DNA of 64,000 nt, from NCBI RefSeq assembly GCF_001296025.1, contig NZ_LJHV01000001.1:30447-94446 (forward strand). The letters are read 5' to 3'. A program made the position numbers and the translations under genes. Positions 8,587 to 16,543 of this stretch are shown here, one piece after another. The DNA is from Porphyrobacter sp. AAP60 (GTDB lineage: Bacteria > Pseudomonadota > Alphaproteobacteria > Sphingomonadales > Sphingomonadaceae). The notes beneath the pieces were generated by a model that ran no database searches, was not told the origin of the DNA, and saw nothing but the letters and a program-made list of their open reading frames with translations. Position 1 is the stretch's first letter; every line of letters starts with the position of its first letter.

Positions 8587-9624
8587 ATGAGAACATTGCT
8601 CCTGGCGGCTTCGGCTGCTCTCGCTCTTGCCCTGCCTGCTTCTGCTCAGGAGGAGCCGAAGGGAGCGCCTGCGCCATCGGAGATCGTCGCGGCTGCGCCC
8701 AAGTCCGATTGGGTGGCGATTCCTGCGGAGGATCTGCTGGTGATGACCCTCGCGCCGGATGCCGAGGGCAAGGCGCGGGAAGTGGTGATCCAGCTGATGC
8801 CCGCGCCGTTCTCGCAAGGCTGGGTGCACAACATCCGGCTGTTCGCGCGCGCCAAGTGGTATGACGGGATTTCGGTCAACCGGGTGCAGGACAATTACGT
8901 CACCCAATGGGGCGATCCCAATTACGACAACCCGGAAGCGACAGGGAAAGCAAAGCCCTTGCCCGAGGGGCTGAAGGTGATGGGGGAGGCGGAATACGTC
9001 CTCCAGTTGGTGCAGGACCAACAACTTGTTGAACGGATGGGGGCAATCATCAGATTTGGTGACCGCGACCTCATCGGGATCGAGAAAGCGACCGGGATTT
9101 ACGGGTTGGACCGCGATGTCTACGGCGAGTCTGCCGGTATGCGCGACGGTTGGCCGGTTGCGATGACGACGCCGGACAGTCCGAACGACACTTACAAGCT
9201 ATGGCCCACCCACTGCTACGGCATGGTCGGCGTGGGGCGGAACTATTCGCCTGACACCGGATCGGGCGCGGAACTTTATACCGTGATCGGCCATGCGCCG
9301 CGCCATCTTGATCGCAATATCGCGCTGGTCGGCCGGGTGATCGAGGGGATGCAGCACCTCTCCTCGCTGCCGCGCGGGTCGGGCGCGCTGGGGTTCTACA
9401 CCGCCGAGGAAAGCGCCAAGCGCACGGCGATCCTGACGGTGCGGGTGGCGAGCGACTTGCCCGCCGCCGAGCAACCCGCGTTCGAATATCTCTCGACCGA
9501 AAGCACCACCTTCGCGACCTACGCCGAAGCCATCGCCAACCGCCGCGATCCGTTTTTCATCGTGCCCGCTGGCGGCGCGGATATATGCAACATCCGGGTT
9601 CCGGTGCGGCGGGTGGTTCCCTAG
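8587..9624 (+). CDS. Periplasmic cyclophilin-type peptidyl-prolyl isomerase
   Basis: This 345-residue exported protein starts with a signal peptide (MRTLLLAASAALALALPASA, cleavage near residue 21). The cyclophilin core aligns around FARAKWYDGISVNRVQDNYV followed by TQWGDP, which keeps the catalytic-type Arg and Gln of the FHR...QGGD signature, and later GRVIEGMQHLSSLPRG. A block of about 80-90 residues between these parts is longer than in minimal cyclophilins. I chose the ATG at 8587 because it opens the signal peptide; an upstream ATG in frame does not. It probably assists folding of periplasmic or outer-membrane proteins. Confidence 0.8.
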   Translation: MRTLLLAASAALALALPASAQEEPKGAPAPSEIVAAAPKSDWVAIPAEDLLVMTLAPDAEGKAREVVIQLMPAPFSQGWVHNIRLFARAKWYDGISVNRVQDNYVTQWGDPNYDNPEATGKAKPLPEGLKVMGEAEYVLQLVQDQQLVERMGAIIRFGDRDLIGIEKATGIYGLDRDVYGESAGMRDGWPVAMTTPDSPNDTYKLWPTHCYGMVGVGRNYSPDTGSGAELYTVIGHAPRHLDRNIALVGRVIEGMQHLSSLPRGSGALGFYTAEESAKRTAILTVRVASDLPAAEQPAFEYLSTESTTFATYAEAIANRRDPFFIVPAGGADICNIRVPVRRVVP

Positions 9625-9728
9625 TCGTCATTGCGAGGAGCCAAAGGCGACGCGGCAATCCATGGACTGACGTTGGCCCACGCGGGGCGGTCGATCCATG
9701 GATTGCTTCGCTTCGCTCGCAATGACGA
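9625..9728. repeat. REP-like palindromic element, TCGTCATTGCGAG type (copy 1)
   Basis: The element is bounded by perfect terminal inverted repeats TCGTCATTGCGAG (9625) and CTCGCAATGACGA (ending 9728), with internal GCAATCCATGGA / TCCATGGATTGC arms. A second element of the same design sits at 30215-30339. It fills the space between the convergent cyclophilin and VOC genes and may fold into a long hairpin. Confidence 0.85.
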
Positions 9729-9731
9729 GGT

Positions 9732-10091
9732 TTAAACCCGCTCCATCAGCTCGATGCGGTTGCCGAAGGGGTCTTCGGTGAAGAACCGCGCATAGCCTTC
9801 AACCGGCTTGTCCTCGCGGATCACGCAGCCCGCTGCCGCCAGCCGCCCGCGCAAGCCTGCAAGGTCATCGACCAGCAATGCGGGGTGTGCCTTGGTCGCG
9901 GCGCGGAAATCGGGATCGACGCCGATGTGCAAGTTCACCGCCCCGCCTGTAAACCAGCAGCCACTGGGCGAGAGGTTGGCGGGCTTGGGCACTTCGGTCA
10001 TGCCCAGCAATCCGGCGTAGAAGGTGCGGGCCTTGTCCTCGCCTCCCGCAGGACAAGCGATCTGGACGTGATCGATCCCGATGATCGCCAC
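9732..10091 (-). CDS. VOC (glyoxalase/dioxygenase fold) family protein
   Basis: This 119-residue single-domain vicinal-oxygen-chelate protein contains IIGIDHVQIACPAGGED at the N-terminus, FYAGLLGMTEVPKP, NLHIGVDPDF and the C-terminal FFTEDPFGNRIELME. The His and Glu of IDHVQ and RIELME are typical metal ligands. I chose the GTG at 10091 because it overlaps the TAG stop of the RelA/SpoT gene (TAGTG), implying coupled translation; a much longer open frame upstream runs antisense-like through relA and is not supported. The substrate is unknown. Confidence 0.85.
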   Translation of the reverse strand: MAIIGIDHVQIACPAGGEDKARTFYAGLLGMTEVPKPANLSPSGCWFTGGAVNLHIGVDPDFRAATKAHPALLVDDLAGLRGRLAAAGCVIREDKPVEGYARFFTEDPFGNRIELMERV

Positions 10092-12181
10092 TATTGCCGG
10101 TCCGCCTGCGCCACCGCGTCGCTGGCGCGCAGGGCCGAGAGGATGCGGTTGAGGTGTGCCACGTCCTTCACCTCCACCTCGATATCGTAAGTCACAAAGG
10201 GGTGATCGATATGCGCCTGCATCAGCGTGGTCACGTTGGCTTTGTTCTGGGCGAATATGCCCGCCATCTCCGCCAGCGTGCCGAGCCGGTCGTAGATCGT
10301 CACCGATAGCTGCCCGACCGCGCCGACCGAACGGTTGCCCCACGCCAGATCGATCCAGTCGCTATCCACCCCGCTCGCCAGCATCAGGCAATCGATCGCG
10401 TGAACCAGCACGGTTTCGCCCTTGCGGCGGATGCCGACGATGCGATCACCCGGCACCGGGTGGCAGCACGGGGCCAGTTCGAACGCGACCCCCGGCGTCA
10501 GCCCGCGGATCGAAATCGCGCGTTCGCGCTGCGACCATTGTTCGTCTTCCTTGAAATCGGCGGTGCAGCCGGGGACCAGCGCTTCCATCACCTCGCGGTC
10601 GGACAGCTTGGCCGCGCCGATGGCGTACATCAGGTCATCCGGTTCATCCATGCCCAGCCGTTCCACAGCGGCGCGAATTGCCTTCTTGCCGATTCGCGCC
10701 GGCACGCGGACGGCGATTTCATCGAACAGTTTGGAACCGATGGCCGCGACCTCGGCATGTTCCTTCATCCGCACCGAGCGGCGGATCGCAGCGCGCGCCT
10801 TGCCGGTGACGACAAAACCGAGCCACGACAGCTGCGGGGCTGCGTGCGGGTTCTTGATGATCTCCACCACATCGCCGTTACCCAGCGGCGTGCGCAGCGG
10901 CACGTGCCGCCCGTTGATCTTCACGCCCGCCGTTTGCAGCCCGAGATTGGTGTGAACCGCAAAGGCGAAATCCACTGCCGTTGCGCCTTTGGGCAGCTGA
11001 AACAACGCACCCTTGGGGGTGAAGGCGAAGATGCGATCCTGATAGATCGCCATGCGCGTGTGTTCGAGCAGTTCTTCGGCATCGTGGCTGGCATCGACAA
11101 TCTCGATCAGGTCGCGCAGCCAGCCCACTTCGCCATCCGGCCGGTCGCCCTGCTTGTAGGCCCAGTGCGCGGCGAGGCCGAATTCGTTGCGGCGGTGCAT
11201 TTCCCGCGTGCGGATCTGCACTTCGACCCGCATCGAGTTTTCGTACATCAGCGATGTGTGCAGGGAACGGTAGCCGTTCGATTTCGGCGTCGAGATGTAA
11301 TCCTTGAACTTGCCCGGCAGGAACTGCCAGGTGGTGTGCAGGATGCCCAGCGCGCGGTAACAGTCCTCTTCGCTTTCGGTCAGCACGCGGAAAGCCATGA
11401 TATCGGTCACCTGTTCGAAGCTGACATGGCGTTCGGCCATCTTGTGCCAGATCGAAAAGGGGTGTTTCTCGCGCCCGTAAACCTCGACCTGCAACCCCGC
11501 TTCGGCCAGGCGCTGCTTCACCGTCAGCGCAATCGCATCGACCTGCCCGCCATCCTGCGAGCGCAACTGATCGAGCCTGCCGGCAATCGTGGCGTAGGCC
11601 TCCGGCTCCAGCTGCCGGAAGGCCAGCGCCTGCATTTCGTGCATGTATTCATACATCCCGACCCGCTCTGCCAGGGGGGCGTAGATATCCATCGTCTCGC
11701 GCGCGATGCGCTGGCGCTTTTCCGGTGACTTGATGAAATGCAGCGTGCGCATGTTGTGCAGCCGGTCAGCCAGCTTGACCAGCAGCACGCGGATATCTTC
11801 GGACATGGCGAGCAGGAACTTGCGCAGGTTTTCCGCCGCGCGTTCGTTCTCGGGCATGGCCTCGATCTTGGACAGTTTCGTCACCCCGTCCACCAGCCGC
11901 GCGACTTCGGGGCCGAAATGCGCCTCGATATCGTCAATCGTGGCGAGGGTATCTTCCACCGTGTCATGCAGCAGCGCGGTGATGATCGTCGCCATGTCGA
12001 GCTTCAGATCGGTCATCAGCCCCGCGACTTCGACCGGGTGCGAGAAATAGGGATCGCCGCTCGCACGCTTCTGGGTGCCGTGTTTCTGCACGGTATAGAC
12101 ATAGGCGCGGTTGAGCATCGCCTCGTCCGCATCGGGATCGTATTCGAGCACTTTCTCGACGAGTTCATATTGGCGCAGCAT
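10091..12181 (-). CDS. Bifunctional (p)ppGpp synthetase/hydrolase, RelA/SpoT family
   Basis: This 696-residue cytosolic enzyme makes and degrades the alarmone ppGpp. The hydrolase HD domain is near residues 30-150 (YFSHPVEVAG and ALLHDTVEDT with the HD pair), and the synthetase domain near 220-350 (FKDYISTPKSNGYRSLHTSL, VEVQIRT, EFGLAAHWAYK). A TGS domain follows near 380-440 (IFAFTPKGALFQLPKGATAVDFAF) and a C-terminal ACT domain near 620-690. All catalytic blocks look intact, so a long Rsh enzyme with both activities is expected, the single-copy arrangement of alphaproteobacteria. I chose the ATG at 12181, which begins MLRQYELVEKV. Confidence 0.93.
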   Translation of the reverse strand: MLRQYELVEKVLEYDPDADEAMLNRAYVYTVQKHGTQKRASGDPYFSHPVEVAGLMTDLKLDMATIITALLHDTVEDTLATIDDIEAHFGPEVARLVDGVTKLSKIEAMPENERAAENLRKFLLAMSEDIRVLLVKLADRLHNMRTLHFIKSPEKRQRIARETMDIYAPLAERVGMYEYMHEMQALAFRQLEPEAYATIAGRLDQLRSQDGGQVDAIALTVKQRLAEAGLQVEVYGREKHPFSIWHKMAERHVSFEQVTDIMAFRVLTESEEDCYRALGILHTTWQFLPGKFKDYISTPKSNGYRSLHTSLMYENSMRVEVQIRTREMHRRNEFGLAAHWAYKQGDRPDGEVGWLRDLIEIVDASHDAEELLEHTRMAIYQDRIFAFTPKGALFQLPKGATAVDFAFAVHTNLGLQTAGVKINGRHVPLRTPLGNGDVVEIIKNPHAAPQLSWLGFVVTGKARAAIRRSVRMKEHAEVAAIGSKLFDEIAVRVPARIGKKAIRAAVERLGMDEPDDLMYAIGAAKLSDREVMEALVPGCTADFKEDEQWSQRERAISIRGLTPGVAFELAPCCHPVPGDRIVGIRRKGETVLVHAIDCLMLASGVDSDWIDLAWGNRSVGAVGQLSVTIYDRLGTLAEMAGIFAQNKANVTTLMQAHIDHPFVTYDIEVEVKDVAHLNRILSALRASDAVAQADRQ

Positions 12182-12311
12182 ATCAGGCGAATATGTGACC
12201 GCCCCGCCCTGCGGGCAAGCGGCAAGTGCCATTAGTGCGAAAACGTATTCATGGTCTGGCCCGGCAGGCAGGCCGTGCTATCCCCGCCAAAACGTCACTG
12301 GAGAGCTTACC

Positions 12312-13202
12312 ATGCGCCTTTTCGCCTGCACACCGGCCGTCGCCGCCCTGATGCTTTGCGCTGCAAACGGCGCCGCAGCCGATGATCATGCCGGCCCCGC
12401 CAGCCCCGATACGCGGGCCATCATCTTTGCCGACGAATTCGATGGCCCTGCGCTCGACCGCACGAAATGGAACGTCATCGGCATGGATTTCTGGGTCAAC
12501 AACGAACAGCAGGCCTATCTCGACAGCCCCGATACGATCCAGTTCGCCAATGACATCGAAGGCGCGCAAGGCGGCGCGCTGGTGCTGCGCCCGGTCTATC
12601 GCCCCGGCGTGGACTCCCGCGCCGACCGCAAGGCGGATTTCATTTCAGGCCGTATTGAATCGCAAGGCAAGGCGGAATTCACCTATGGCCGCATCGAAGC
12701 GCGCATCAAAATGCCCGATGCGACAGGCGTATGGCCAGCGTTCTGGATGCTGGGCAATGGCCAGTGGCCTGACACGGGCGAGATCGACATCATGGAATAT
12801 GTCGGCGAGAAAGACTGGACCGGCGTGGCCCTGCATGGCCCCGGCTATTCAGGCGAAACGCCGCTGGTGAACAAGTTTTTCTTCGATGACGGCACCGATG
12901 CGACCGATTGGCACGTTTACGCAGTCGAATGGACCAAGGACGCCGTGCTGTTCGAAGTCGATGGCCGCCTGACCTACCGCGTCACCCGCCCGATGGTCGA
13001 AAACTACGGCAAGTGGCGGTTCGACAATGAAAAGCACCTGATCCTGAATTTCGCGCTGGGCGGCGCCTATCCGTTCAAGACCAGCCGGATTGCGCAGCCC
13101 TATAACGGGATGCCCCAAGCAACCGTCGATCAGATCAAGGCCGGCGATGTGGCGATGTATGTCGACTGGGTGCGGGTGTACGAGCCGCTGGCAGGCGAAT
13201 AA
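12312..13202 (+). CDS. Secreted glycoside hydrolase family 16 (beta-glucanase/laminarinase type)
   Basis: This 296-residue protein has a signal peptide (cleavage near residue 23, NGAAA-DD). The GH16 jelly-roll shows FADEFDGPALDRTKWN at its start, GRIEARIKMPDATGVWPAFWML before the active site, and the catalytic signature GEIDIMEYVG with nucleophile Glu and acid/base Glu four residues apart. The C-terminal MYVDWVRVYE is also typical. The ATG at 12312 follows a GGAGAG ribosome site. The substrate is probably a beta-1,3- or beta-1,3-1,4-glucan such as laminarin, which would suit a marine or algal-associated bacterium. Confidence 0.9.
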   Translation: MRLFACTPAVAALMLCAANGAAADDHAGPASPDTRAIIFADEFDGPALDRTKWNVIGMDFWVNNEQQAYLDSPDTIQFANDIEGAQGGALVLRPVYRPGVDSRADRKADFISGRIESQGKAEFTYGRIEARIKMPDATGVWPAFWMLGNGQWPDTGEIDIMEYVGEKDWTGVALHGPGYSGETPLVNKFFFDDGTDATDWHVYAVEWTKDAVLFEVDGRLTYRVTRPMVENYGKWRFDNEKHLILNFALGGAYPFKTSRIAQPYNGMPQATVDQIKAGDVAMYVDWVRVYEPLAGE

Positions 13203-13238
13203 CTGCCCGTCAGCCCCGCGTTACGACCAGGTGGCGCG

Positions 13239-14096
13239 CTATGACCAGGTGGCTCTGGGCGGCAGGCTCATCAGGATCGCGTCGATATTGCCGCCGGTCT
13301 TCAGCCCGAAGATCGTGCCGCGGTCATAGACCAGATTGAATTCGGCATAGCGGCCCCGGTATTCGAACATCTGCGCTTCGTCAGCAGCATCGAAGGGCGT
13401 GTTCATCCGCTTGCGCACGATCCGCGGATAGACATCGAGGAACTGCTTGCCGATATCCTTGATGAATTCCAGATTGGCCTGAAAAGCCGCATCGTCGCTG
13501 CATTCCAGATGGTCGCAGAAAATCCCGCCGACCCCGCGATGCACCTGGCGGTGGGGGATGTAGAAATATTCGTCCGACCACTTCTTGTAGCGATCATAAT
13601 AATCCGCCCCGTGCGGATCGCAGGCGGCCTGCATAGCAGCATGGAAATCGGCGGTGTCTTCTTCATAAGGGATCGGCGGGTTCAAATCCGCCCCGCCGCC
13701 GAACCACGCCTTGGTGGTGGTGAGGAAGCGGGTGTTCATGTGTACGGCGGGCACATGCGGGTTCATCATGTGGGCGACAAGGCTGATGCCGGTGGCGACA
13801 AAGCCGGGCGCATCCGCGCTCGCGCCGTTGATGGAGCCTGCAAATTCCTTGGCAAAGCTGCCGCGCACGGTCGAGACATTGACGCCGACCTTTTCGAACA
13901 CCTTGCCCTTCATCAACCCCTGCACCCCGCCGCCGGGATCGGGATTGCCATCTTCCTCGCGGTTCCACGGGGTATATTGGAAGCTGGCGTCCGATCCCGC
14001 CTCGCGTTCGATCGCTTCAAATTCGGCGCAAATCTGGTCGCGCAACAATTCAAACCACGTACGCGCCTGCGCCGTGTGCTGTGTCCAGTCAGTCAT
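13239..14096 (-). CDS. hemF: Oxygen-dependent coproporphyrinogen III oxidase
   Basis: This 285-residue cytosolic enzyme of haem synthesis decarboxylates coproporphyrinogen III to protoporphyrinogen IX with O2. Signature stretches are visible: FQYTPWNREEDGNPDPGGGV, SLVAHMMNPHVPAVHMNTRF (metal/substrate His), FGGGADLNPPIPYEEDT, HRQVHRGVGGIFCDHLE and AEFNLVYDRGTIFGLKTGGN. I took the ATG at 14096 that begins MTDWTQHTAQ; the frame stays open further upstream without homology. The C-terminus ends at SLPPRATWS; the same five codons plus a stop are repeated just downstream (13221-13256). Confidence 0.93.
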   Translation of the reverse strand: MTDWTQHTAQARTWFELLRDQICAEFEAIEREAGSDASFQYTPWNREEDGNPDPGGGVQGLMKGKVFEKVGVNVSTVRGSFAKEFAGSINGASADAPGFVATGISLVAHMMNPHVPAVHMNTRFLTTTKAWFGGGADLNPPIPYEEDTADFHAAMQAACDPHGADYYDRYKKWSDEYFYIPHRQVHRGVGGIFCDHLECSDDAAFQANLEFIKDIGKQFLDVYPRIVRKRMNTPFDAADEAQMFEYRGRYAEFNLVYDRGTIFGLKTGGNIDAILMSLPPRATWS

Positions 14097-14210
14097 ACAT
14101 CCCCGTCCGTCATTTCTTCGCACCATAAGCGATGAAGCGCGCCGCACAAGCCCATCCTTGGCCCCGGCAGGAGTGTTGCCAAGCCGAATGTTTACAGGCA
14201 GGGACACCGC

Positions 14211-14921
14211 ATGGTTCCCGCTATGTTCGCCCCCTTCCCCTTCGCCGGGCACGAGTTGCTGCTTGGGCAAGGGCGCGGCCTGTACTGGCCGGCCGAACGC
14301 GCGCTGCTGGTTGCAGACCTGCATCTGGAAAAGGCCAGCTGGTATGCGCAGCGCGGGCAGATGCTTCCCCCCTATGACAGCCGCGACACGCTGGAACGGC
14401 TGGCCGATGCGGTGCGGATCACGGACGCGCGGCGGGTGATCACGCTGGGCGACAATTTCCACGATGATGCGGGAGCGCTGCGGCTGGATGCGCATTGCAC
14501 CGGGATGCTGGAGGCACTGACCCGCGCGCTCGATTGGGTGTGGATCACCGGCAACCATGACGAGGCATTACCCAAGGGGTTTGGCGGGGCGATCCTGCCC
14601 GAACTGGAACTCGGCGGCGTGATCCTGCGCCACGAAGCCCGCGCCGGAGAGACCGCGCCGGAGATGTCGGGGCATTACCACCCCAAGCTGCGGGTGAATG
14701 TCCGCAATCGCCATATCGCCCGTCCCTGCGCCGTCATGGGCAGAGGCGCAGGCGGAGCCGACCGCATGATCCTGCCCGCCTTCGGCACCTTGACCGGCGG
14801 CATGGACGCGGGCGCGCCCGAAATCCTCGCCGCGCTGCAACCCGCCCACCGGATCGAGGCGCTGATGCCTGCGCGGGGGCAGATTGCACGGTTTCCGCTG
14901 TGGCGTGCGGCGGCTTCCTAA
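14211..14921 (+). CDS. pdeM: Ligase-associated DNA damage response endonuclease PdeM-like phosphoesterase
   Basis: This is a 236-residue calcineurin-like metallophosphoesterase. The metal-binding motifs are in order: VADLHLEKASW (DLH), TLGDNFHDD (GD), WITGNHDEALP (GNHD) and SGHYHPKLRV (GHYHP). The family is usually encoded with a DNA ligase and an Lhr-like helicase in a repair module; neither partner is adjacent here, so this copy is detached. It converges on, and overlaps by 4 bp, the MarR-like gene. A second in-frame ATG lies four codons downstream. Confidence 0.8.
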   Translation: MVPAMFAPFPFAGHELLLGQGRGLYWPAERALLVADLHLEKASWYAQRGQMLPPYDSRDTLERLADAVRITDARRVITLGDNFHDDAGALRLDAHCTGMLEALTRALDWVWITGNHDEALPKGFGGAILPELELGGVILRHEARAGETAPEMSGHYHPKLRVNVRNRHIARPCAVMGRGAGGADRMILPAFGTLTGGMDAGAPEILAALQPAHRIEALMPARGQIARFPLWRAAAS

Positions 14922-15424
14922 ACTGCGAGCTGTTCCAGCACTGATCCGACTTTGACGACGCCGGTTTTCGTCAGATTGACGAAGGTGACGCGCCTGTCAC
15001 TTTCGGACTGGGAGCGAGCGACAAATCCACCGGCCTCCAGCCTGTCAATTATTCTCAAAGCCGTCGTTTCAGGGCAACGCGAAATGACTTGAAGTGATTT
15101 TGTGGAAACCTTTGCGCCTCCCGCAAACTGCTTGAAAAGTTCAAGAAGCATATTCCAGGCTGGCGCACCGACCATTTCGACCCCGATAACATCGTCACGG
15201 ATTTTGGCGCGATTTTCTTCCCTAATCGCCGAATGGGAAAGGGGAATGGCATTGCGTTCGATCCTCGCCACCTTCGAGAAGACCGGATAGTTTGAACGTG
15301 TATTCTCCGGACGCCAATTCTGATCCACTGAATCGGCCATTCGAAACAGACTGGCTCCCAACTCACGAAGACTTTCCGGAGACAAGTCCGATTCAAGCCG
15401 ATTTAGAAGCTCTTCCACCCCCAC
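14918..15424 (-). CDS. MarR-like winged-helix transcriptional regulator
   Basis: This 168-residue cytosolic protein has a C-terminal winged helix: recognition region SLQVISRCPETTALRIIDRLEAGGFV, then the wing SDRRVTFVNLTKTG, the DRR motif typical of MarR proteins. The N-terminal 70 residues are poorly conserved and give no match I recognise. Base composition is visibly richer in A+T than the flanking genes, and the 300 bp upstream are richer still, suggesting recent acquisition. The stop overlaps the convergent pdeM stop. Its target may include the palindrome at 15530-15557; this is inference. Confidence 0.75.
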   Translation of the reverse strand: MGVEELLNRLESDLSPESLRELGASLFRMADSVDQNWRPENTRSNYPVFSKVARIERNAIPLSHSAIREENRAKIRDDVIGVEMVGAPAWNMLLELFKQFAGGAKVSTKSLQVISRCPETTALRIIDRLEAGGFVARSQSESDRRVTFVNLTKTGVVKVGSVLEQLAV

Positions 15425-15730
15425 AGTACACCTCGCTGCGATTCAAGACTGACTGCTTGCAAACGTTTTAAATTACAAATTATTGTAAACACAACGTATT
15501 ATGCAAAGGTCATACGATAGCGGCAAGACATCGGATGCAAGAAAATTTGCATCCGATATGGATCAAAATGCACGGACAGCGCATCACTGCTCTTGAGGCT
15601 CTCATGGTCCAACCGTGACAATTCGTCCGCTGGCCGCCACCCATGCCACCACGCAAGACTCCACCTAGCGCTCGCCCACATTTCGGACTAAGGAGCGCGC
15701 AGCAAGTAAGCCACCACAGGAGAACACCCC
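15425..15730. other. A+T-rich intergenic region between regulator and infC
   Basis: About 306 bp separate the divergent MarR-like gene and infC. No gene is supported. It contains A+T-rich sequence around 15465-15510, likely promoter material for the regulator, a perfect inverted repeat at 15530-15557, and the infC ribosome site AGGAG at 15718-15722. Confidence 0.6.
15530..15557. promoter_or_regulatory. Perfect 11-bp inverted repeat, possible operator or attenuator
   Basis: ATCGGATGCAA (15530-15540) and TTGCATCCGAT (15547-15557) are exact inverted copies around the 6-base spacer GAAAAT. No T-run follows on either strand, so a rho-independent terminator is unlikely. Its place between a divergent MarR-like gene and infC fits an operator, or a leader hairpin of infC. 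Confidence 0.45.
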
Positions 15731-16273
15731 ATATCACGTCCACCCCGGCGCTCGATGGCCCCGCCCGTAAAAAGCGGCCCTCGTTTTGATAACATGATCA
15801 ATGTCCCCAAGGTCCGCGTCATCGATGACGAAGGCGAAAACCTTGGCGTGATGTTCACCCGCGAAGCGATTGAGCAGGCCAATGAAAAGGGCCTGAACCT
15901 CGTCGAAGTGTCCCCCAATGCGGACCCGCCGGTGTGCAAGTATCTCGATGTCGGCAAATTCCGCTACGAAGCGCAGAAGAAGGCCAATCTGGCGCGCAAG
16001 ACGCAGAAGACGCAGGACATCAAGGAAGTGAAGATGCGCCCGAACATCGACACGCATGATTATGACGTGAAGATGCGCAACGTCACCAAGTTCATCGAAA
16101 ACGGCGACAAGGTGAAGATCACCCTGCGGTTCCGCGGGCGTGAAATGGCCCACCAGCACCTCGGCATGGATCTGCTGCGCAAGGTGCAGGACGATGTCGC
16201 CGAAGTCGCCAAGGTCGAAGCCTTCCCGCGGCTTGAAGGCCGCCAGATGCTGATGGTGCTGTCGCCCAAATAG
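15731..16273 (+). CDS. infC: Translation initiation factor IF-3, probably AUA start
   Basis: This is the cytosolic initiation factor that binds the 30S subunit and proofreads start codons. The N-domain has [20 protein letters not shown] and [20 protein letters not shown]; the C-domain has [17 protein letters not shown] and [18 protein letters not shown]. The first ATG in frame is at 15755, but no ribosome site precedes it. An AGGAG at 15718-15722 lies 8 bases before an in-frame ATA at 15731, adding SRPPRRS, an Arg-rich N-terminus like those of other alphaproteobacterial IF-3 proteins. Rare AUU/AUC/AUA starts are known for infC and serve autoregulation. From 15731 the protein has 180 residues; if 15755 is used, 172. 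Confidence 0.92.
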   Translation: MSRPPRRSMAPPVKSGPRFDNMINVPKVRVIDDEGENLGVMFTREAIEQANEKGLNLVEVSPNADPPVCKYLDVGKFRYEAQKKANLARKTQKTQDIKEVKMRPNIDTHDYDVKMRNVTKFIENGDKVKITLRFRGREMAHQHLGMDLLRKVQDDVAEVAKVEAFPRLEGRQMLMVLSPK

Positions 16274-16296
16274 GCGCCTTCGCCATGACATCAGCC

Positions 16297-16329
16297 AAAG
16301 GGGGGCGGATCGCAAGGTCCGCCCCTTTT
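16297..16329 (+). terminator. Rho-independent terminator of infC
   Basis: GGGGCGGA (16302-16309) and TCCGCCCC (16318-16325) form an 8-bp G+C stem with an 8-base loop, followed directly by TTTT, 24 bp after the infC stop. Confidence 0.8.
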
Positions 16330-16521
16330 GCTTTGGCGATGCTTCGACGAACCGCTGGGCGGCTCGACAAAGGGTTGATGGAAACCGACTGCGGGCAACA
16401 TCGTTGGAAAGGTTCATGCTATTGAAATCCTGCGGGGGAAGGCAGGCGGAAGCTGCGTCCAGACCCCGGCTTGCCTGCGCTTGACCCTGCCTTGACCCCA
16501 CCCAGGCCCGCGATTGCGGGT

Positions 16522-16537
16522 TGTTTCACGGGAAACA
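16522..16537. other. parS-like site, one mismatch
   Basis: TGTTTCACGGGAAACA matches the ParB-binding consensus TGTTTCACGTGAAACA at 15 of 16 positions and retains both arms. It lies 6 bp upstream of the DUF547 start, within that gene's leader. A perfect site occurs at 22028-22043. Whether ParB binds this variant is untested. Confidence 0.55.
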
Positions 16538-16543
16538 TACGCC

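Noticed and set aside
10400..11728. A 442-codon plus-strand frame
   Set aside because: It is the shadow of the relA/spoT gene; no motif or ribosome site.
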